Positions 11,205 through 20,475 of a stretch of DNA of 64,000 bases are shown here, in pieces. The position numbers and the translations under genes were made by a program. How positions within the stretch are numbered: the first letter of the stretch is position 1; every line of letters starts with the position of its first letter. This DNA comes from Vicinamibacterales bacterium. Its GTDB lineage: Bacteria > Acidobacteriota > Vicinamibacteria > Vicinamibacterales > UBA2999. The notes under the pieces were generated by a model. It made no database searches. It worked only from the letters and a program-made list of their open reading frames with translations, and was not told the DNA's origin. Location of the stretch: assembly GCA_041394705.1 (NCBI GenBank), contig JAWKHS010000026.1, forward strand, positions 3,501 to 67,500, in the 5' to 3' direction.

Positions 11205-11504
11205 GATCCCTTTGTCTCCCATGCTGATGTGTGAACGGACGCGCGGGGGAGTCGCACGCTGTCCGAATCCTCTGCAGACCGCGTGCCCGAACGCGCGCCG
11301 GCGACAGGGCGTGCAGCCGTGATCGCGGCCGGCCGACCGAGGATGCGAGATGGGACCGGCGGCGGCCGGAAGGGGATGAAGTCCGGGACGACCGGGCGCC
11401 GCTGCGGATCTGCGCATGGGGCCGGTGTCGAACAATTCGACAGGCTGTTCAGGAAATCGACACGTGCTCGAGCTGGCGGGGCGCGAAAGCCCCTCGCCCC
11501 GGGG
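11205..11504. other. 300-bp non-coding interval upstream of the TonB-dependent receptor
   Basis: No convincing gene is seen. It should carry the promoter of the receptor on the minus strand, but I find no clear -10/-35 pair. The only structured element is the palindrome at 11426-11442. Confidence 0.5.
11426..11442. promoter_or_regulatory. 17-bp palindrome TGTCGAA-CAA-TTCGACA
   Basis: A perfect inverted repeat with 7-bp arms, 220 bp upstream of the TonB-dependent receptor start. Its TGTCGA/TCGACA half-sites are the same as those of the palindrome at 4298-4314, but with a 5-bp instead of a 3-bp centre. It may be an operator; this is inference. Confidence 0.35.
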
Positions 11505-12053
11505 CTAGACCTTGAGGCCCTCGACGAACCTGAAGTTCGTGACCTCCGCCAGCACGCGCACGGGGCGGAAGCCCGCGCCTTCCAGGTCCGCCGTCGCGGC
11601 GTAACCCGCGGGACGTCCGGTGGCCTTGGCGAACGGTCCGCTCGATCCCAGGCCCTCCACGACCTCGATGCGGCCCCCGTGCGCGCGCAGTACGCGATGG
11701 GCTTCTCGGAGGATCGCCGCCCTCGACTCCGGCGCCCGGTTCGCGAAGCCGCCTCGCGTGTCGTCCACCACGACCATGTCGAACGCGTCTCCGTCGATGG
11801 CGACGCCGTCGTCCTTCGCGACCGTCAGGTCCAGCAGGAAGCCCTCACGGGCGGCGGCGCGCCGGGCCGCGACCGCCTGGTGATCGTCGAACACCACCGC
11901 CGCCATCGCGCCGCTCAAGCCCGTCTTCGCGCCGAGTCCTCCGAGGAGGAGTCCGTCGTCGCATCCCACGACCACGACCTTCTCTCCCATCTTCACGCCG
12001 GTCATGGCGACCTGCAGCGGATCGATGGCTGGCTGTCGGAAGAACTTGAACAT
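11505..12053 (-). CDS. Class I SAM-dependent methyltransferase-like protein
   Basis: A 182-residue protein with a Rossmann-like fold typical of class I methyltransferases. GEKVVVVGCDDGLLLGGLG (about residues 20-38) matches motif I, where SAM binds, although the usual GxGxG is GCDDG here. FDMVVVDDT near residue 90 matches the acidic second strand, and LREAHRVLRAHGGRIEVVE is the typical post-strand-4 segment. The C-terminus (AGFRPVRVLAEVTNFRFVEGLK) also fits the family. The substrate is unknown. I chose the ATG at 12053 because a TATGAT hexamer lies 7 nt upstream. It is divergent from the inositol-phosphate synthase gene, and the two share a 94-bp control region. Confidence 0.7.
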   Translation of the reverse strand: MFKFFRQPAIDPLQVAMTGVKMGEKVVVVGCDDGLLLGGLGAKTGLSGAMAAVVFDDHQAVAARRAAAREGFLLDLTVAKDDGVAIDGDAFDMVVVDDTRGGFANRAPESRAAILREAHRVLRAHGGRIEVVEGLGSSGPFAKATGRPAGYAATADLEGAGFRPVRVLAEVTNFRFVEGLKV

Positions 12054-12060
12054 GGCCGTC

Positions 12061-12066
12061 ATCATA
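12061..12066 (-). promoter_or_regulatory. -10-like hexamer TATGAT, probable leaderless start
   Basis: On the minus strand TATGAT ends 7 nt before the ATG at 12053. No Shine-Dalgarno sequence separates them and no -35 match is seen. The spacing puts the transcript start at the start codon. Confidence 0.45.
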
Positions 12067-12135
12067 GTCGCAGCGCGCACGTTCGGCGCGGGGCGGCGGC
12101 ATGCCCGCATGCCGGGTGCGGACGAGCCGCCATGC

Positions 12136-12141
12136 TATATT
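12136..12141 (+). promoter_or_regulatory. -10-like hexamer TATATT, probable leaderless start
   Basis: TATATT ends 6 nt before the GTG at 12148. No Shine-Dalgarno sequence lies between. This supports GTG 12148 as the start of the inositol-phosphate synthase gene on a leaderless mRNA. Confidence 0.5.
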
Positions 12142-12147
12142 TCCCCG

Positions 12148-13461
12148 GTGAAAACACCCGTACAGATCGCCCCTGCCAAGGGCAAGCTCGGCGTCCTCCT
12201 CGTGGGTCTCGGCGCCGTCAGCACCACCACCATCGCCGGCGTCCTCGCCATCCGGAAGGGCCTCGCGCAGCCGATCGGCTCGCTGACCCAGATGGGCACC
12301 ATCCGGCTGGGCAAGCGGACCGAGAACCGTTCGCCGAGGATCAACGAGTTCGTGGACCTCGCCAGCCTGAACGACATCGTCTTCGGCGGCTGGGACATCT
12401 TCGAGGAGGACACCTACGCGGCCGCGCGCACGGCCGGCGTCCTCGAGCCCTCGCTGCTCGACAAGGTCCGCCGGGAGATGGAGGCCATCCGGCCCATGTC
12501 CGCGGTGTTCGATCAGCGCTACGTCAAGCGCCTGAACGGCCCGAACGTGAAGAAGGGCAAGAGCAAGATGCACCTGGCCGAGCAGGTCATCGCCGACATC
12601 CGCGCGTTCAAGGCCAAGCACAAGTGCACGCGGCTGGTCATGGTGTGGTGCGGCAGCACGGAAGTCTTCATGAAGCAGGGGCCAGTGCACCGCTCGCTCG
12701 CCGCCTTCGAGAAGGGGCTGGCGAAGAGCGACGTCGCGATTCCCTCGTCCATGGTCTACGCCTACGCGGCGCTGAAGGAAGGCATCCCGTTCGCCAACGC
12801 CGCGCCCAATCTCACCGCGGATGTCCCGGCGATGCTGGAGCTCGCGGGCAAGACGCAGGCGCCCGTGGCCGGCAACGACATGAAGACCGGCCAGACGCTG
12901 ATCAAGACGATCATCGCGCCCGGCCTCAAGGCCCGCATGATCGGCGTCCGGGGCTGGTACTCCACGAACATCCTCGGCAATCGCGACGGCGAAGTGCTGG
13001 ACGATCCGGAGTCGTTCAAGACGAAGGAAGAGAGCAAGAAGAGCGCGCTCGACTACATCTTCCAGCCCCAGCTCTACCCCGAGCTGTACAAGGACATCTC
13101 CCACGTCGTCCGCATCAACTACTACCCGCCGCGGGGCGACAACAAGGAAGGCTGGGACAACATCGACATCTTCGGCTGGCTCGGCTACCCGATGCAGCTC
13201 AAGATCAACTTCCTCTGCCGCGACTCCATCCTGGCCGCGCCCATCGTCCTCGACTCCGCGCTGTTCCTCGACCTGGCCAAGCGCGCGGGCATGTCCGGCA
13301 TCCAGGAGTGGCTGTCCTTCTACTTCAAGGCGCCGATGCACGCCCCCGAGGTGTATCCGGAGCACGACCTGTTCATCCAGCTCATGAAGCTGAAGAACAC
13401 GCTGCGTTACCTGAAGGGCGAAGAGCTCATCACGCACCTGGGCCGGGAGTACTACGACTAG
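12148..13461 (+). CDS. ino1: Inositol-3-phosphate synthase
   Basis: A 437-residue enzyme that converts glucose 6-phosphate to inositol 3-phosphate using NAD+, the first step to inositol lipids and inositol-based solutes. The N-terminus has the NAD-binding LGVLLVGLGAVSTTTIAGV. Family segments follow: FGGWDIFEEDTY, GNDMKTGQT near the middle, the RGWYSTNILGNRDG loop, and DSILAAPIVLDSALFLDLA at the C-terminal side. It belongs to the longer form shared with Bacteroidota and eukaryotes rather than the short actinobacterial form (family knowledge, not searched). The GTG at 12148 is chosen because TATATT lies 6 nt before it. It stands alone. Confidence 0.92.
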   Translation: MKTPVQIAPAKGKLGVLLVGLGAVSTTTIAGVLAIRKGLAQPIGSLTQMGTIRLGKRTENRSPRINEFVDLASLNDIVFGGWDIFEEDTYAAARTAGVLEPSLLDKVRREMEAIRPMSAVFDQRYVKRLNGPNVKKGKSKMHLAEQVIADIRAFKAKHKCTRLVMVWCGSTEVFMKQGPVHRSLAAFEKGLAKSDVAIPSSMVYAYAALKEGIPFANAAPNLTADVPAMLELAGKTQAPVAGNDMKTGQTLIKTIIAPGLKARMIGVRGWYSTNILGNRDGEVLDDPESFKTKEESKKSALDYIFQPQLYPELYKDISHVVRINYYPPRGDNKEGWDNIDIFGWLGYPMQLKINFLCRDSILAAPIVLDSALFLDLAKRAGMSGIQEWLSFYFKAPMHAPEVYPEHDLFIQLMKLKNTLRYLKGEELITHLGREYYD

Positions 13462-13551
13462 ATCCCCGCAGCGACCAGGGACCGGGCGGATCGCGCCGTC
13501 ACGCTGCGACGGCGCGACGCCGACCATCGTGGCGAAGACTGTGGAGGGGCC

Positions 13552-14478
13552 ATGGCCATTCGACCGTCAACGGCGTTCGACATGAAGCGGCGGGACCTCC
13601 TGGCCCTCCTCGCCGGTCTGCCGGCGATGTCGCTCTCCGGTCTCGCGCAGGCGGGGATGCCCACGCGGACGGTGCCGTCGACGGGCGAGCGCCTTCCGGT
13701 AATCGGCCTTGGATCGAGCAAGGTCGTCGAGGCGATAGCGAAGAACGGCGAGGGTCCCGTCCGCGAGGTGCTGCGGGCGCTCGTCGCCGGCGGCGGGAAG
13801 GTGGTGGACACCTGGCCGAGGAACCCCGCGAACGACGGCCGGTTCGGCGCCGTCCTCGATGAGCCGGACCTTCGCGACCGCCTGTTCGTCACGACGAAGA
13901 TCGACCGCGTTGGCCGCGAGGCCGGTGTCGCGCAGTTCCGCGAGTCGCTCCGGTCCTACCGGCGCAAGACGATCGACCTCGTGCAGATCTTCAGCCTGAC
14001 GGACCTCGACACGCACTGGCCGAGCCTGAAGGCCTGGAAGGAGGCGGGGCAGGCGCGCTACATCGGCGTGACGGTGGCCGAGCCGCGGCTGCACGGGGCG
14101 CTCGAGCAGTTCCTGAAGAACGAGCGGCCGGATTTCACGCAGGTCAACTACTCGATCACCGAGCGGGCGTCCGAGGACCGGCTTCTTCCCCTGGCGGCCG
14201 ACCGCGGCGTGGCCGTGCTCGTCAACCGGCCGTTCATGAACGGCGCCTACTTCACGCGCCTCGAAGGGACCCCGCTGCCGCCATGGGCCGCCGAGGTGGG
14301 CTGCACCACCTGGGCGCAGTTCTCACTGAAGTACATCCTGTCGAATCCGGCGGTGACCGCCGTACTGACCGAGACCGGCAATCCGCACCACATGACCGAG
14401 AACGCCGCCACGGCGCTTGGCCGCCTGCCCGACGGTCGGGCGCGGGCTCGAATGCGCCAGTTCATCCAGGCGCTCTAG
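13552..14478 (+). CDS. Exported aldo/keto reductase family protein
   Basis: A 308-residue protein. Residues 11-35 (MKRRDLLALLAGLPAMSLSG) look like a Tat signal with the twin arginine, so it may be exported folded with its cofactor. The rest has the aldo/keto reductase barrel: PVIGLGSSKV, then VVDTWPRNP where the family has the catalytic Asp-Tyr region, IDLVQIFSLTD, YIGVTVAEP, DFTQVNYSITER, and a C-terminal SNPAVTAVLTETGNPHHMTEN typical of NADPH-binding members. The usual catalytic Tyr is not obvious in the DTWPRN segment, so activity is uncertain. GGAGGGG precedes the ATG at 13552 and supports it, with ATG 13582 as the alternative. It is monocistronic. Confidence 0.82.
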   Translation: MAIRPSTAFDMKRRDLLALLAGLPAMSLSGLAQAGMPTRTVPSTGERLPVIGLGSSKVVEAIAKNGEGPVREVLRALVAGGGKVVDTWPRNPANDGRFGAVLDEPDLRDRLFVTTKIDRVGREAGVAQFRESLRSYRRKTIDLVQIFSLTDLDTHWPSLKAWKEAGQARYIGVTVAEPRLHGALEQFLKNERPDFTQVNYSITERASEDRLLPLAADRGVAVLVNRPFMNGAYFTRLEGTPLPPWAAEVGCTTWAQFSLKYILSNPAVTAVLTETGNPHHMTENAATALGRLPDGRARARMRQFIQAL

Positions 14479-14535
14479 GCAGGCGGGCTCGTGCGCCGGC
14501 CCGAACGGCCGCGCGGATGACCCTTCGCCGTCGGT

Positions 14536-16215
14536 TTAGGGGGCCGCCGGGAGCGGCACGTCGGGTCGGTAGCGGTAGAGCGTGAGCGCGTAGCGGTCGT
14601 CTGGCGCCCGCAGGAACGCGCGGGCGGCCTCCGGCCGGAAGCTGTCGAGGAGCCGGAAGTCCGTCGGCACGAACTCGTACTCGCCGAGCCGCTCCAGGCG
14701 CGGCATGAGGCGCTTCAGTCCGTCCCTGAGCGAAGGCGCGCCCCTGGTGTAGAAGCCGGTCACGACGTATTGCTCCCGAGCGTCCTGCTCGAGCACGTCG
14801 AACTGTTCGAACCCTCGGAGCGCGTCGAGGCCGGCCAGTTCGAGGTGGAACGCGAGCGCGGCCTCGCCCACGACGAACACACGGGCGCCCGGCTCCACCC
14901 GCGCAGCGATGGCGGCGGCGGCTCGGGGCAGCGACCGGGTATCACGCCAGCGCGACGCCGGGTCGTCTCGGTCGGCGGCGATGGCGCCGACGGCCAGGAG
15001 GATCAGGACCGCCGCCGCGGCAGGCACGCCCAGCCACGGCTTCCCGTGCCTCGGAGCGCCCTCCCAGATGGGTGCCCGTGAAAGCGCGTACGCCGAGGCC
15101 AGTACGGTAGCCAGGGTGAACGGGAGCACCAGCCGGGCGTACGGGTTGTAGACGGGGGTGAGGAGGAGGAAGATCGCCCCCCAGGCGAGCAGCGTCCACG
15201 TGGCCAGGCTGCGGCCGGCCAGCAGCACCGGAATCGCGGCCGCCGTGAGCGCCCAGGTGAGGGGCGTTCCGCCGGCGATCGCCCCGGCCAGCCCGAGCGC
15301 GGCCACCGCGCCGAGCCACCGTGCGGAGGCCGGCCACGCCGGGCCCACGGCCGCCATCGCCATGGCCGCCGCGGGCAGGGAGATCCGCGTGAGCACCCCG
15401 TCGAAGTACATCTGCTGCGCGGCCTGCCGCAGGAAGTTGCCGGGCCAGTTCCGACTGAGGAACGACGTCTGGTACTTGGCCATGGCGCCGTAGCCGCCGA
15501 AGGCGTCGATGAGATACAGCATCCACGGCAGGTAGCAGGCGACGGCGACGGCGGTGACGATGGCCAGCTGCCGAACCGCCACGGCGTAGTCCTTCAGTGT
15601 CCACCGTCGGCCGATGGCCCACGGCACGAGGCCGCTCGTGACGACGACAACCGACAGCCACCCGTGGTATTTCGTGTTCCAGGCGAGCCCGACGGCCACA
15701 CCCGCCAGCGCAGCCCGTCCGGCCGATGGGCGCTCCAGCGCCGCCATCGTGGCCCCGACGGCGAGGACGAACAGCAGCCCGAACAGGACGTCGGTCAGCC
15801 CCGAGCGGGACAGAGCGACGTGGTAGTCGTTGAGCGCCAGGAGCGCGGCGGCGCCGATCGCCGGGCCCGCTCCGAACCAGCCGCGTGCCAGGAACCACAA
15901 CACGCCGACCGTCACCGTGCCCAGCACCGCGTTGACGGCGAGCATCACGACATCGGACGCGCCCGCGAGCCGGAATGCGACGCCCGTCACCCACGAGTGG
16001 AGCGCCGGCGAGTTTCTCTGCTCCGGGTGGAGGGATCCGCCGGCCTGGCTGAGACCGAGCGCCGAGAAGGCGTAGACACCTTCGTCGTAGTGGTCGATGG
16101 ACGCCGTGTCGAGCCGCCAGGTCCGCAGCGCCAGGGCCAGGATCAGGACCGTCGCCACGACGGCCCACTCGCGCCTGGACACCGGCGCACGCCGCCGGGA
16201 TTCGGCCACGCTCAT
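14536..16215 (-). CDS. Glycosyltransferase family 39-type (ArnT/PMT-like) membrane protein
   Basis: A 559-residue polytopic membrane protein with about ten hydrophobic segments. The first periplasmic loop holds the acidic motif IDHYDEGVYAF (about residues 39-49), the catalytic DE site of GT-C enzymes that use polyprenyl-phosphate sugars. Further family segments are LALNDYHVALSRSGLTDVL and AWNTKYHGWL. The C-terminal 120 residues are a soluble periplasmic domain. It should transfer a sugar from a lipid-linked donor to an envelope acceptor, unknown here. Its start overlaps the stop of the 16212-17852 gene by 4 bp (ATGA), so the two are translationally coupled. Confidence 0.82.
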   Translation of the reverse strand: MSVAESRRRAPVSRREWAVVATVLILALALRTWRLDTASIDHYDEGVYAFSALGLSQAGGSLHPEQRNSPALHSWVTGVAFRLAGASDVVMLAVNAVLGTVTVGVLWFLARGWFGAGPAIGAAALLALNDYHVALSRSGLTDVLFGLLFVLAVGATMAALERPSAGRAALAGVAVGLAWNTKYHGWLSVVVVTSGLVPWAIGRRWTLKDYAVAVRQLAIVTAVAVACYLPWMLYLIDAFGGYGAMAKYQTSFLSRNWPGNFLRQAAQQMYFDGVLTRISLPAAAMAMAAVGPAWPASARWLGAVAALGLAGAIAGGTPLTWALTAAAIPVLLAGRSLATWTLLAWGAIFLLLTPVYNPYARLVLPFTLATVLASAYALSRAPIWEGAPRHGKPWLGVPAAAAVLILLAVGAIAADRDDPASRWRDTRSLPRAAAAIAARVEPGARVFVVGEAALAFHLELAGLDALRGFEQFDVLEQDAREQYVVTGFYTRGAPSLRDGLKRLMPRLERLGEYEFVPTDFRLLDSFRPEAARAFLRAPDDRYALTLYRYRPDVPLPAAP

Positions 16216-17852
16216 GGGGTCGCCCCGTCCCTCGGGGGCGCGAACGAGAACAGCGTCCCGACGCTCGACGCCTCGATCGCCGTCAGTCCAGGGATGCCGG
16301 CGAAGCCGCCGGGCTCGTACCGCGACGGAACGAAGAGCTGGGTGATGCCCTGCGCGCGGAGGAACCCCGCTCGCTGGACGTCGTCTCCGCGGTAGAACGC
16401 CGCGACCTCCTCCTGGCGACGGGTGTAGTCGACCGTGAGGAAGAAGTGCGCGCAGTAGTGGCGGCCTGGATAGTCAGGGGCCAGCCACAGCAGCGAGCCT
16501 TCGTCGGCCAACAGCAGATCGCCGGGGGCGGCGGTGCGCCGCGCCGCCGCCACGATCGTCTCGTAGTCCGCGTTCTGGAACTTCGCCGGCGAATCCGGCG
16601 TGAACGTGGAACTGCCGACGACGCGGCCGACCGACCACGCCGGAGTGGCCGCCATGACGAACACCCCGACGGCGAGGGCGACCGCCGTCGGTCTGGCGCG
16701 GTCCCGGAAGTACACGAGGCCGCCGAGGATCGTGAGAGGAATCTGCAGCGTCAGCACGCCGCGGTCGGGATAGGCGTAGAACGGGCCGCTGAAGGTCACG
16801 GCCAGGCAGCCGAACGCCCAGCCGAGCAGGACGCACGTCTCGAGCGACGGCGCCTGGAGGAGCCGGGGCAGGCCCCATAGGAAGAATCCCAGGGCCAGCG
16901 GATACGCCACCAGGACGATCGCCGGCAGCATCACCGGGTCGCGCCAGGGCGAGATCGGGATGCCGGCCCGGCTGAGCAGCAGCGCGACGATTCCCACCGC
17001 GCCCACCGCGGCCAGCACTGCGGTACCGCATGCCCTCAGCGCCGTCGCCGCCGACACGTGCTGGACGTAGCAGGTCAGGGCGATGCACCCTGCCACGGCG
17101 GCAATCGTGATCCCCGAATACACGTGGACGAGCGTGGTCAGCGCGAACAGCGCCACCACCGTCGTGAGTCGGGCGGCAGACGGACGCTGGATCTGCCGGA
17201 GCAGCGCGAGCACGGCCGAGCAGGCCAGACTCCAGTGCAGCAGGAAGTGCGAGTCGTAGAACGTCGTGAAGACGTAGTGTCCCCGGAAGTCCTCGAACAG
17301 CAGGTAGCGCGTGAGCGGCTCGTAGAACGATGCCCGCACGCCCGGAAGCGCGCGGACGGCCTCGAAGCGCAACAGGAGCTTGAGGTGGCCCCCGAAGCCG
17401 CCGCCGAACAGGGCGGCGAAGATCCACAGGCGCTGGCCCGGACGCGGCACCGTGGCTTCGACGATTCGATACAACAGGATCACGAACCAGACGGCCAGCA
17501 CGCAGCCGCCCCAGGCGTAGACGGACTCGCCGGATACGCCCAGCCACGTGGCGATGGTGCCGATGGCCCAGGCGAACAGCACCAGCAGGTGCGGGCGGTT
17601 CGGTTCGGGCGTCAGAACGTTCGAGATGACAGGCCCGTCGATCTGCGTCTGCCGGAACCACTGCCGGTACTGCATCAGGTCGGGGCTGTTCTGGTGGATG
17701 CCGGTGAAGTGCCAGCCGTCGGGCGTGGTCGCGAGCGCCGCGATGAGCGGCAAGGCGTGGACCAGAGCGCCCAGGGCCGCAGCAGCGAAGACGTAGAGGG
17801 GCAGGCGGCCGCGCGCTGGCGCGGCAGGTGAGCCGTTGGGGACCGTGGCCAT
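16212..17852 (-). CDS. Polytopic membrane protein, GT-C-like, function unknown
   Basis: A 546-residue protein with roughly ten membrane segments and a hydrophilic C-terminal domain. The first extracytoplasmic loop contains TTPDGWHFTGIHQNSPDLMQYRQW, here cited only as residues about 42-65. The acidic and aromatic content of that loop resembles GT-C enzymes, but I do not see the clear DE motif of family 39. The C-terminal LLLADEGSLLWLAPDYPGR and FVPSRYEPGG recall the soluble tails of such proteins. The coupling by a 4-bp overlap to a family-39 transferase suggests a shared role in envelope glycan transfer (inference). It starts 175 bp from the divergent acetyl-CoA synthetase gene. Confidence 0.6.
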   Translation of the reverse strand: MATVPNGSPAAPARGRLPLYVFAAAALGALVHALPLIAALATTPDGWHFTGIHQNSPDLMQYRQWFRQTQIDGPVISNVLTPEPNRPHLLVLFAWAIGTIATWLGVSGESVYAWGGCVLAVWFVILLYRIVEATVPRPGQRLWIFAALFGGGFGGHLKLLLRFEAVRALPGVRASFYEPLTRYLLFEDFRGHYVFTTFYDSHFLLHWSLACSAVLALLRQIQRPSAARLTTVVALFALTTLVHVYSGITIAAVAGCIALTCYVQHVSAATALRACGTAVLAAVGAVGIVALLLSRAGIPISPWRDPVMLPAIVLVAYPLALGFFLWGLPRLLQAPSLETCVLLGWAFGCLAVTFSGPFYAYPDRGVLTLQIPLTILGGLVYFRDRARPTAVALAVGVFVMAATPAWSVGRVVGSSTFTPDSPAKFQNADYETIVAAARRTAAPGDLLLADEGSLLWLAPDYPGRHYCAHFFLTVDYTRRQEEVAAFYRGDDVQRAGFLRAQGITQLFVPSRYEPGGFAGIPGLTAIEASSVGTLFSFAPPRDGATP

Positions 17853-18014
17853 TCGAGACCGTCCCCAGGCCGCCGTGGACGGCGGTCAGGGGACGTCAAG
17901 TCTATCGGTCCGCGGGCCCGGTCGTATAGGTCCGGGGCGCGGCGCGGGCGCCGTGGAGGGCACGCCGGACGTGCCGTTCTCGCCGGGACGTGTCGGCGCG
18001 CGCAGCCGCGGGGA

Positions 18015-18020
18015 TAGAAT
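18015..18020 (+). promoter_or_regulatory. -10-like hexamer TAGAAT, probable leaderless start of acs
   Basis: TAGAAT ends 7 nt before the ATG at 18028. No Shine-Dalgarno sequence lies in between, and no clear -35 is found. Confidence 0.5.
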
Positions 18021-18027
18021 CGGGCGC

Positions 18028-19998
18028 ATGTCGGACCAGTCCTCGAAGACCACCCCCGAGATCGACGCCCTGCTGAGCGAGAACCGGAGGTTCGAGCCGT
18101 CGGAGGCCTTTCGCGCCGCGGCCAACGTGAACGACCCCGGCGTGTACGACCGCGCCGCGAAGGATCCGGAGGCCTTCTGGGAAGGGTTCGCGCGGGAACT
18201 TGAGTGGATGACGCCCTGGTCCAAGACGCTCGAGTGGACGCCGCCGTACGCCAAGTGGTTCGTGGGCGGCACGCTCAACGCCAGCGTCAACTGCGTCGAC
18301 CGCCACATCCGGGGTCCGCGGCGCAACAAGGCGGCGATCATCTGGGAAGGCGAACCCGGCGAGCGGCGCACGCTCACGTATTTCGCGCTGTACCGTCAGG
18401 TGTCCCAGTTCGCCAACGTGCTGAAGGCGCGGGGCGTCGTGAAGGGCGACCGCGTGGCGCTGTACATGCCGCTCGTGCCCGAACTGGCGATCGCGATGCT
18501 CGCCTGCGCCCGCATCGGGGCCGTGCACAGCGTGGTCTTCGGCGGGTTCAGCGCCGAGTCGCTCCGCGACCGCATCAACGACTCGGCCTGCAAGGTGCTC
18601 GTCACAGCCGACGGCGGGTACCGCCGCGGCAGCATCGTGCCGCTCAAGCAGATGGCCGACGAGGCCGTCGAGCAGACGCCGTCCATCACGTCGGTGATCG
18701 TGGTCAAGCGCGGCGCCGCCGACCTGCGCGTCCACATGAAGGCCGGCCGCGACCACTGGTATCACGAGCTGATGGACGAGGCGTCGTACCAGTGCACGCC
18801 CGAGCCGATGGACTCCGAGGACATGCTCTACATCCTCTACACGTCGGGCACGACGGGGAAGCCGAAGGGCATCGTCCACACCACGGGCGGCTACCTGACG
18901 GGCACGTACGCGACATCGAAGTGGGTCTTCGACTTGAAGGAGGACGACGTCTACTGGTGCACGGCCGACATCGGCTGGGTGACCGGGCACAGCTACGTGG
19001 TCTACGGCCCACTGGCGAACGGCGCTACCGTCCTGATGTACGAAGGGGCGCCCGACTGGCCGAAGAAGGATCGCTTCTGGGAGATTGTCGAGCGCTACGG
19101 CGTCACCGTGTTCTACACCGCGCCCACGGCCATCCGGGCGTTCATGCGGTGGGGCACCGAGTGGCCGGAGAAGCGCGATCTGTCGTCGCTGCGGCTGCTG
19201 GGATCGGTCGGCGAGCCGATCAATCCCGAGGCCTGGATCTGGTACCACCTGCACATCGGCCGCGAGCGCTGTCCCATCGTGGACACCTGGTGGCAGACCG
19301 AGACGGGCTGCATCCTCATCACGCCGCTCCCCGGCATCACGAGCACGAAGCCGGGTTCGGCGACACGGCCGTTCCCCGGGATCACCGCCGAGATCCTCAC
19401 CGACAAGGGACAGCCCATTCCGGTGGGCGGCGGCCTCCTGGCGCTGACGCGTCCCTGGCCGTCGATGCTCCGCGGGATCTACGGCGATCCCGAGCGGTTC
19501 GCGGCGCAGTACTGGAGCCGCTGGCCTGGTGGCATCTACTTCACGGGCGACGGCGCGAAACTGGACGACGACGGGTTCTTCTGGCTGCTCGGACGCGTAG
19601 ACGACGTGCTGAACGTCGCCGGTCACCGCCTGGGGACGATGGAAGTCGAGAGCGCGCTCGTGGATCACCCAAAGGTGGCCGAGTCTGCGGTCGTGGGTCG
19701 CCACCACGAGATCAAGGGACAGGCCGTGGCGGCCTTCGTGACGGTCAAGGAGGGCGTGGCCACCTCGGAGGCACTGGCGGACGAGCTCAAGGCACACGTC
19801 GCCCAGAAGATCGGGGCTATCGCCCGGCCCGACGACATCATCTTCGCCGCCGACCTGCCCAAGACGCGGTCGGGCAAGATCATGCGGCGGCTGCTCCGAG
19901 ATATCGCCGAGGGCAAGGCGCTGGGTGACACCACCACGCTGGCCGACCCGGCGGTCGTCGCCCGCCTCAAGGAACAGTACGCGGACGAGCAGGGGTAG
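18028..19998 (+). CDS. acs: Acetyl-coenzyme A synthetase
   Basis: A 656-residue cytoplasmic enzyme, the usual length for Acs. It makes acetyl-CoA from acetate, ATP and CoA through acetyl-AMP. Visible signatures are the P-loop-like YTSGTTGKPKGIVHTTGGY (near residues 270-290), WWQTETG in the acetate-binding region, and RSGKIMRR with Lys617, the catalytic lysine that is regulated by acetylation in the family. The ATG at 18028 follows TAGAAT by 7 nt. It is divergent from the GT-C-like gene and convergent with dodecin, and appears monocistronic. Confidence 0.96.
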   Translation: MSDQSSKTTPEIDALLSENRRFEPSEAFRAAANVNDPGVYDRAAKDPEAFWEGFARELEWMTPWSKTLEWTPPYAKWFVGGTLNASVNCVDRHIRGPRRNKAAIIWEGEPGERRTLTYFALYRQVSQFANVLKARGVVKGDRVALYMPLVPELAIAMLACARIGAVHSVVFGGFSAESLRDRINDSACKVLVTADGGYRRGSIVPLKQMADEAVEQTPSITSVIVVKRGAADLRVHMKAGRDHWYHELMDEASYQCTPEPMDSEDMLYILYTSGTTGKPKGIVHTTGGYLTGTYATSKWVFDLKEDDVYWCTADIGWVTGHSYVVYGPLANGATVLMYEGAPDWPKKDRFWEIVERYGVTVFYTAPTAIRAFMRWGTEWPEKRDLSSLRLLGSVGEPINPEAWIWYHLHIGRERCPIVDTWWQTETGCILITPLPGITSTKPGSATRPFPGITAEILTDKGQPIPVGGGLLALTRPWPSMLRGIYGDPERFAAQYWSRWPGGIYFTGDGAKLDDDGFFWLLGRVDDVLNVAGHRLGTMEVESALVDHPKVAESAVVGRHHEIKGQAVAAFVTVKEGVATSEALADELKAHVAQKIGAIARPDDIIFAADLPKTRSGKIMRRLLRDIAEGKALGDTTTLADPAVVARLKEQYADEQG

Positions 19999-20035
19999 GG
20001 AGGCCCCTGCGCGTCCGGGCCGGCGCACCTGCGGC

Positions 20036-20239
20036 CTACTTCTCCAGGATGAACGTCACCTTGAGCGCCACGCGGTACTCCGTGATCTTGCCTTTCTGGA
20101 CGATGATCTTCTGATCCTGCACCCAGGCGCCCTCGACGTTCTTCAGCGTCCGCGCCGCGCGGGCGATGCCCTGCTCGATGGCATCCTGGAAGCCCTTCTT
20201 CGATCCGGCGATGATCTCGGTCACTCGTGCGACGGCCAT
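20036..20239 (-). CDS. Dodecin family flavin-binding protein
   Basis: A 67-residue protein, the size of dodecins. The sequence VARVTEIIAGSKKGFQDAIE at the start and KNVEGAWVQDQKIIVQKGK in the middle match the family; the conserved Trp stacks on flavin, and the EYRVALKVTFILE tail closes the beta-sheet. Dodecins form hollow dodecamers that store and buffer riboflavin or FMN in the cytoplasm. AAGGAG lies 9 nt before the ATG at 20239, which is the better start; an ATG two codons upstream would be too close to the Shine-Dalgarno site. The gene converges on acs. Confidence 0.9.
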   Translation of the reverse strand: MAVARVTEIIAGSKKGFQDAIEQGIARAARTLKNVEGAWVQDQKIIVQKGKITEYRVALKVTFILEK

Positions 20240-20310
20240 GGGCATCGACTCCTTCGTGACCGAGGCGAGGCGCCGGTCACGCACTGCCACGGGGCAACCC
20301 CGGGTCTGCG

Positions 20311-20340
20311 ATCCTATGTGACGGCGCGGGACGCCCGCAA
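20311..20340 (-). promoter_or_regulatory. Possible promoter of the dodecin gene
   Basis: On the minus strand TTGCGG (20335-20340) and TAGGAT (20311-20316) are separated by 18 nt. Both hexamers match the sigma-70 consensus at 4 of 6 positions. The predicted leader is about 65 nt. Confidence 0.35.
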
Positions 20341-20475
20341 ACGCGCGGACGCCCACCTGGGCCGTGCCGATCGGGGTAGCCCGGGGCTCCGGAGGCGCCG
20401 CCGCAGGAACCTGCCCTCGCCTTCCGACGTCTGTGCTGAAATGAAGGGGTCGGACGACCCGGAGACCCGCCATCC

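Noticed and set aside
17902..20028. Long minus-strand frame opposite acs
   Set aside because: Shadow of acetyl-CoA synthetase; no domain.
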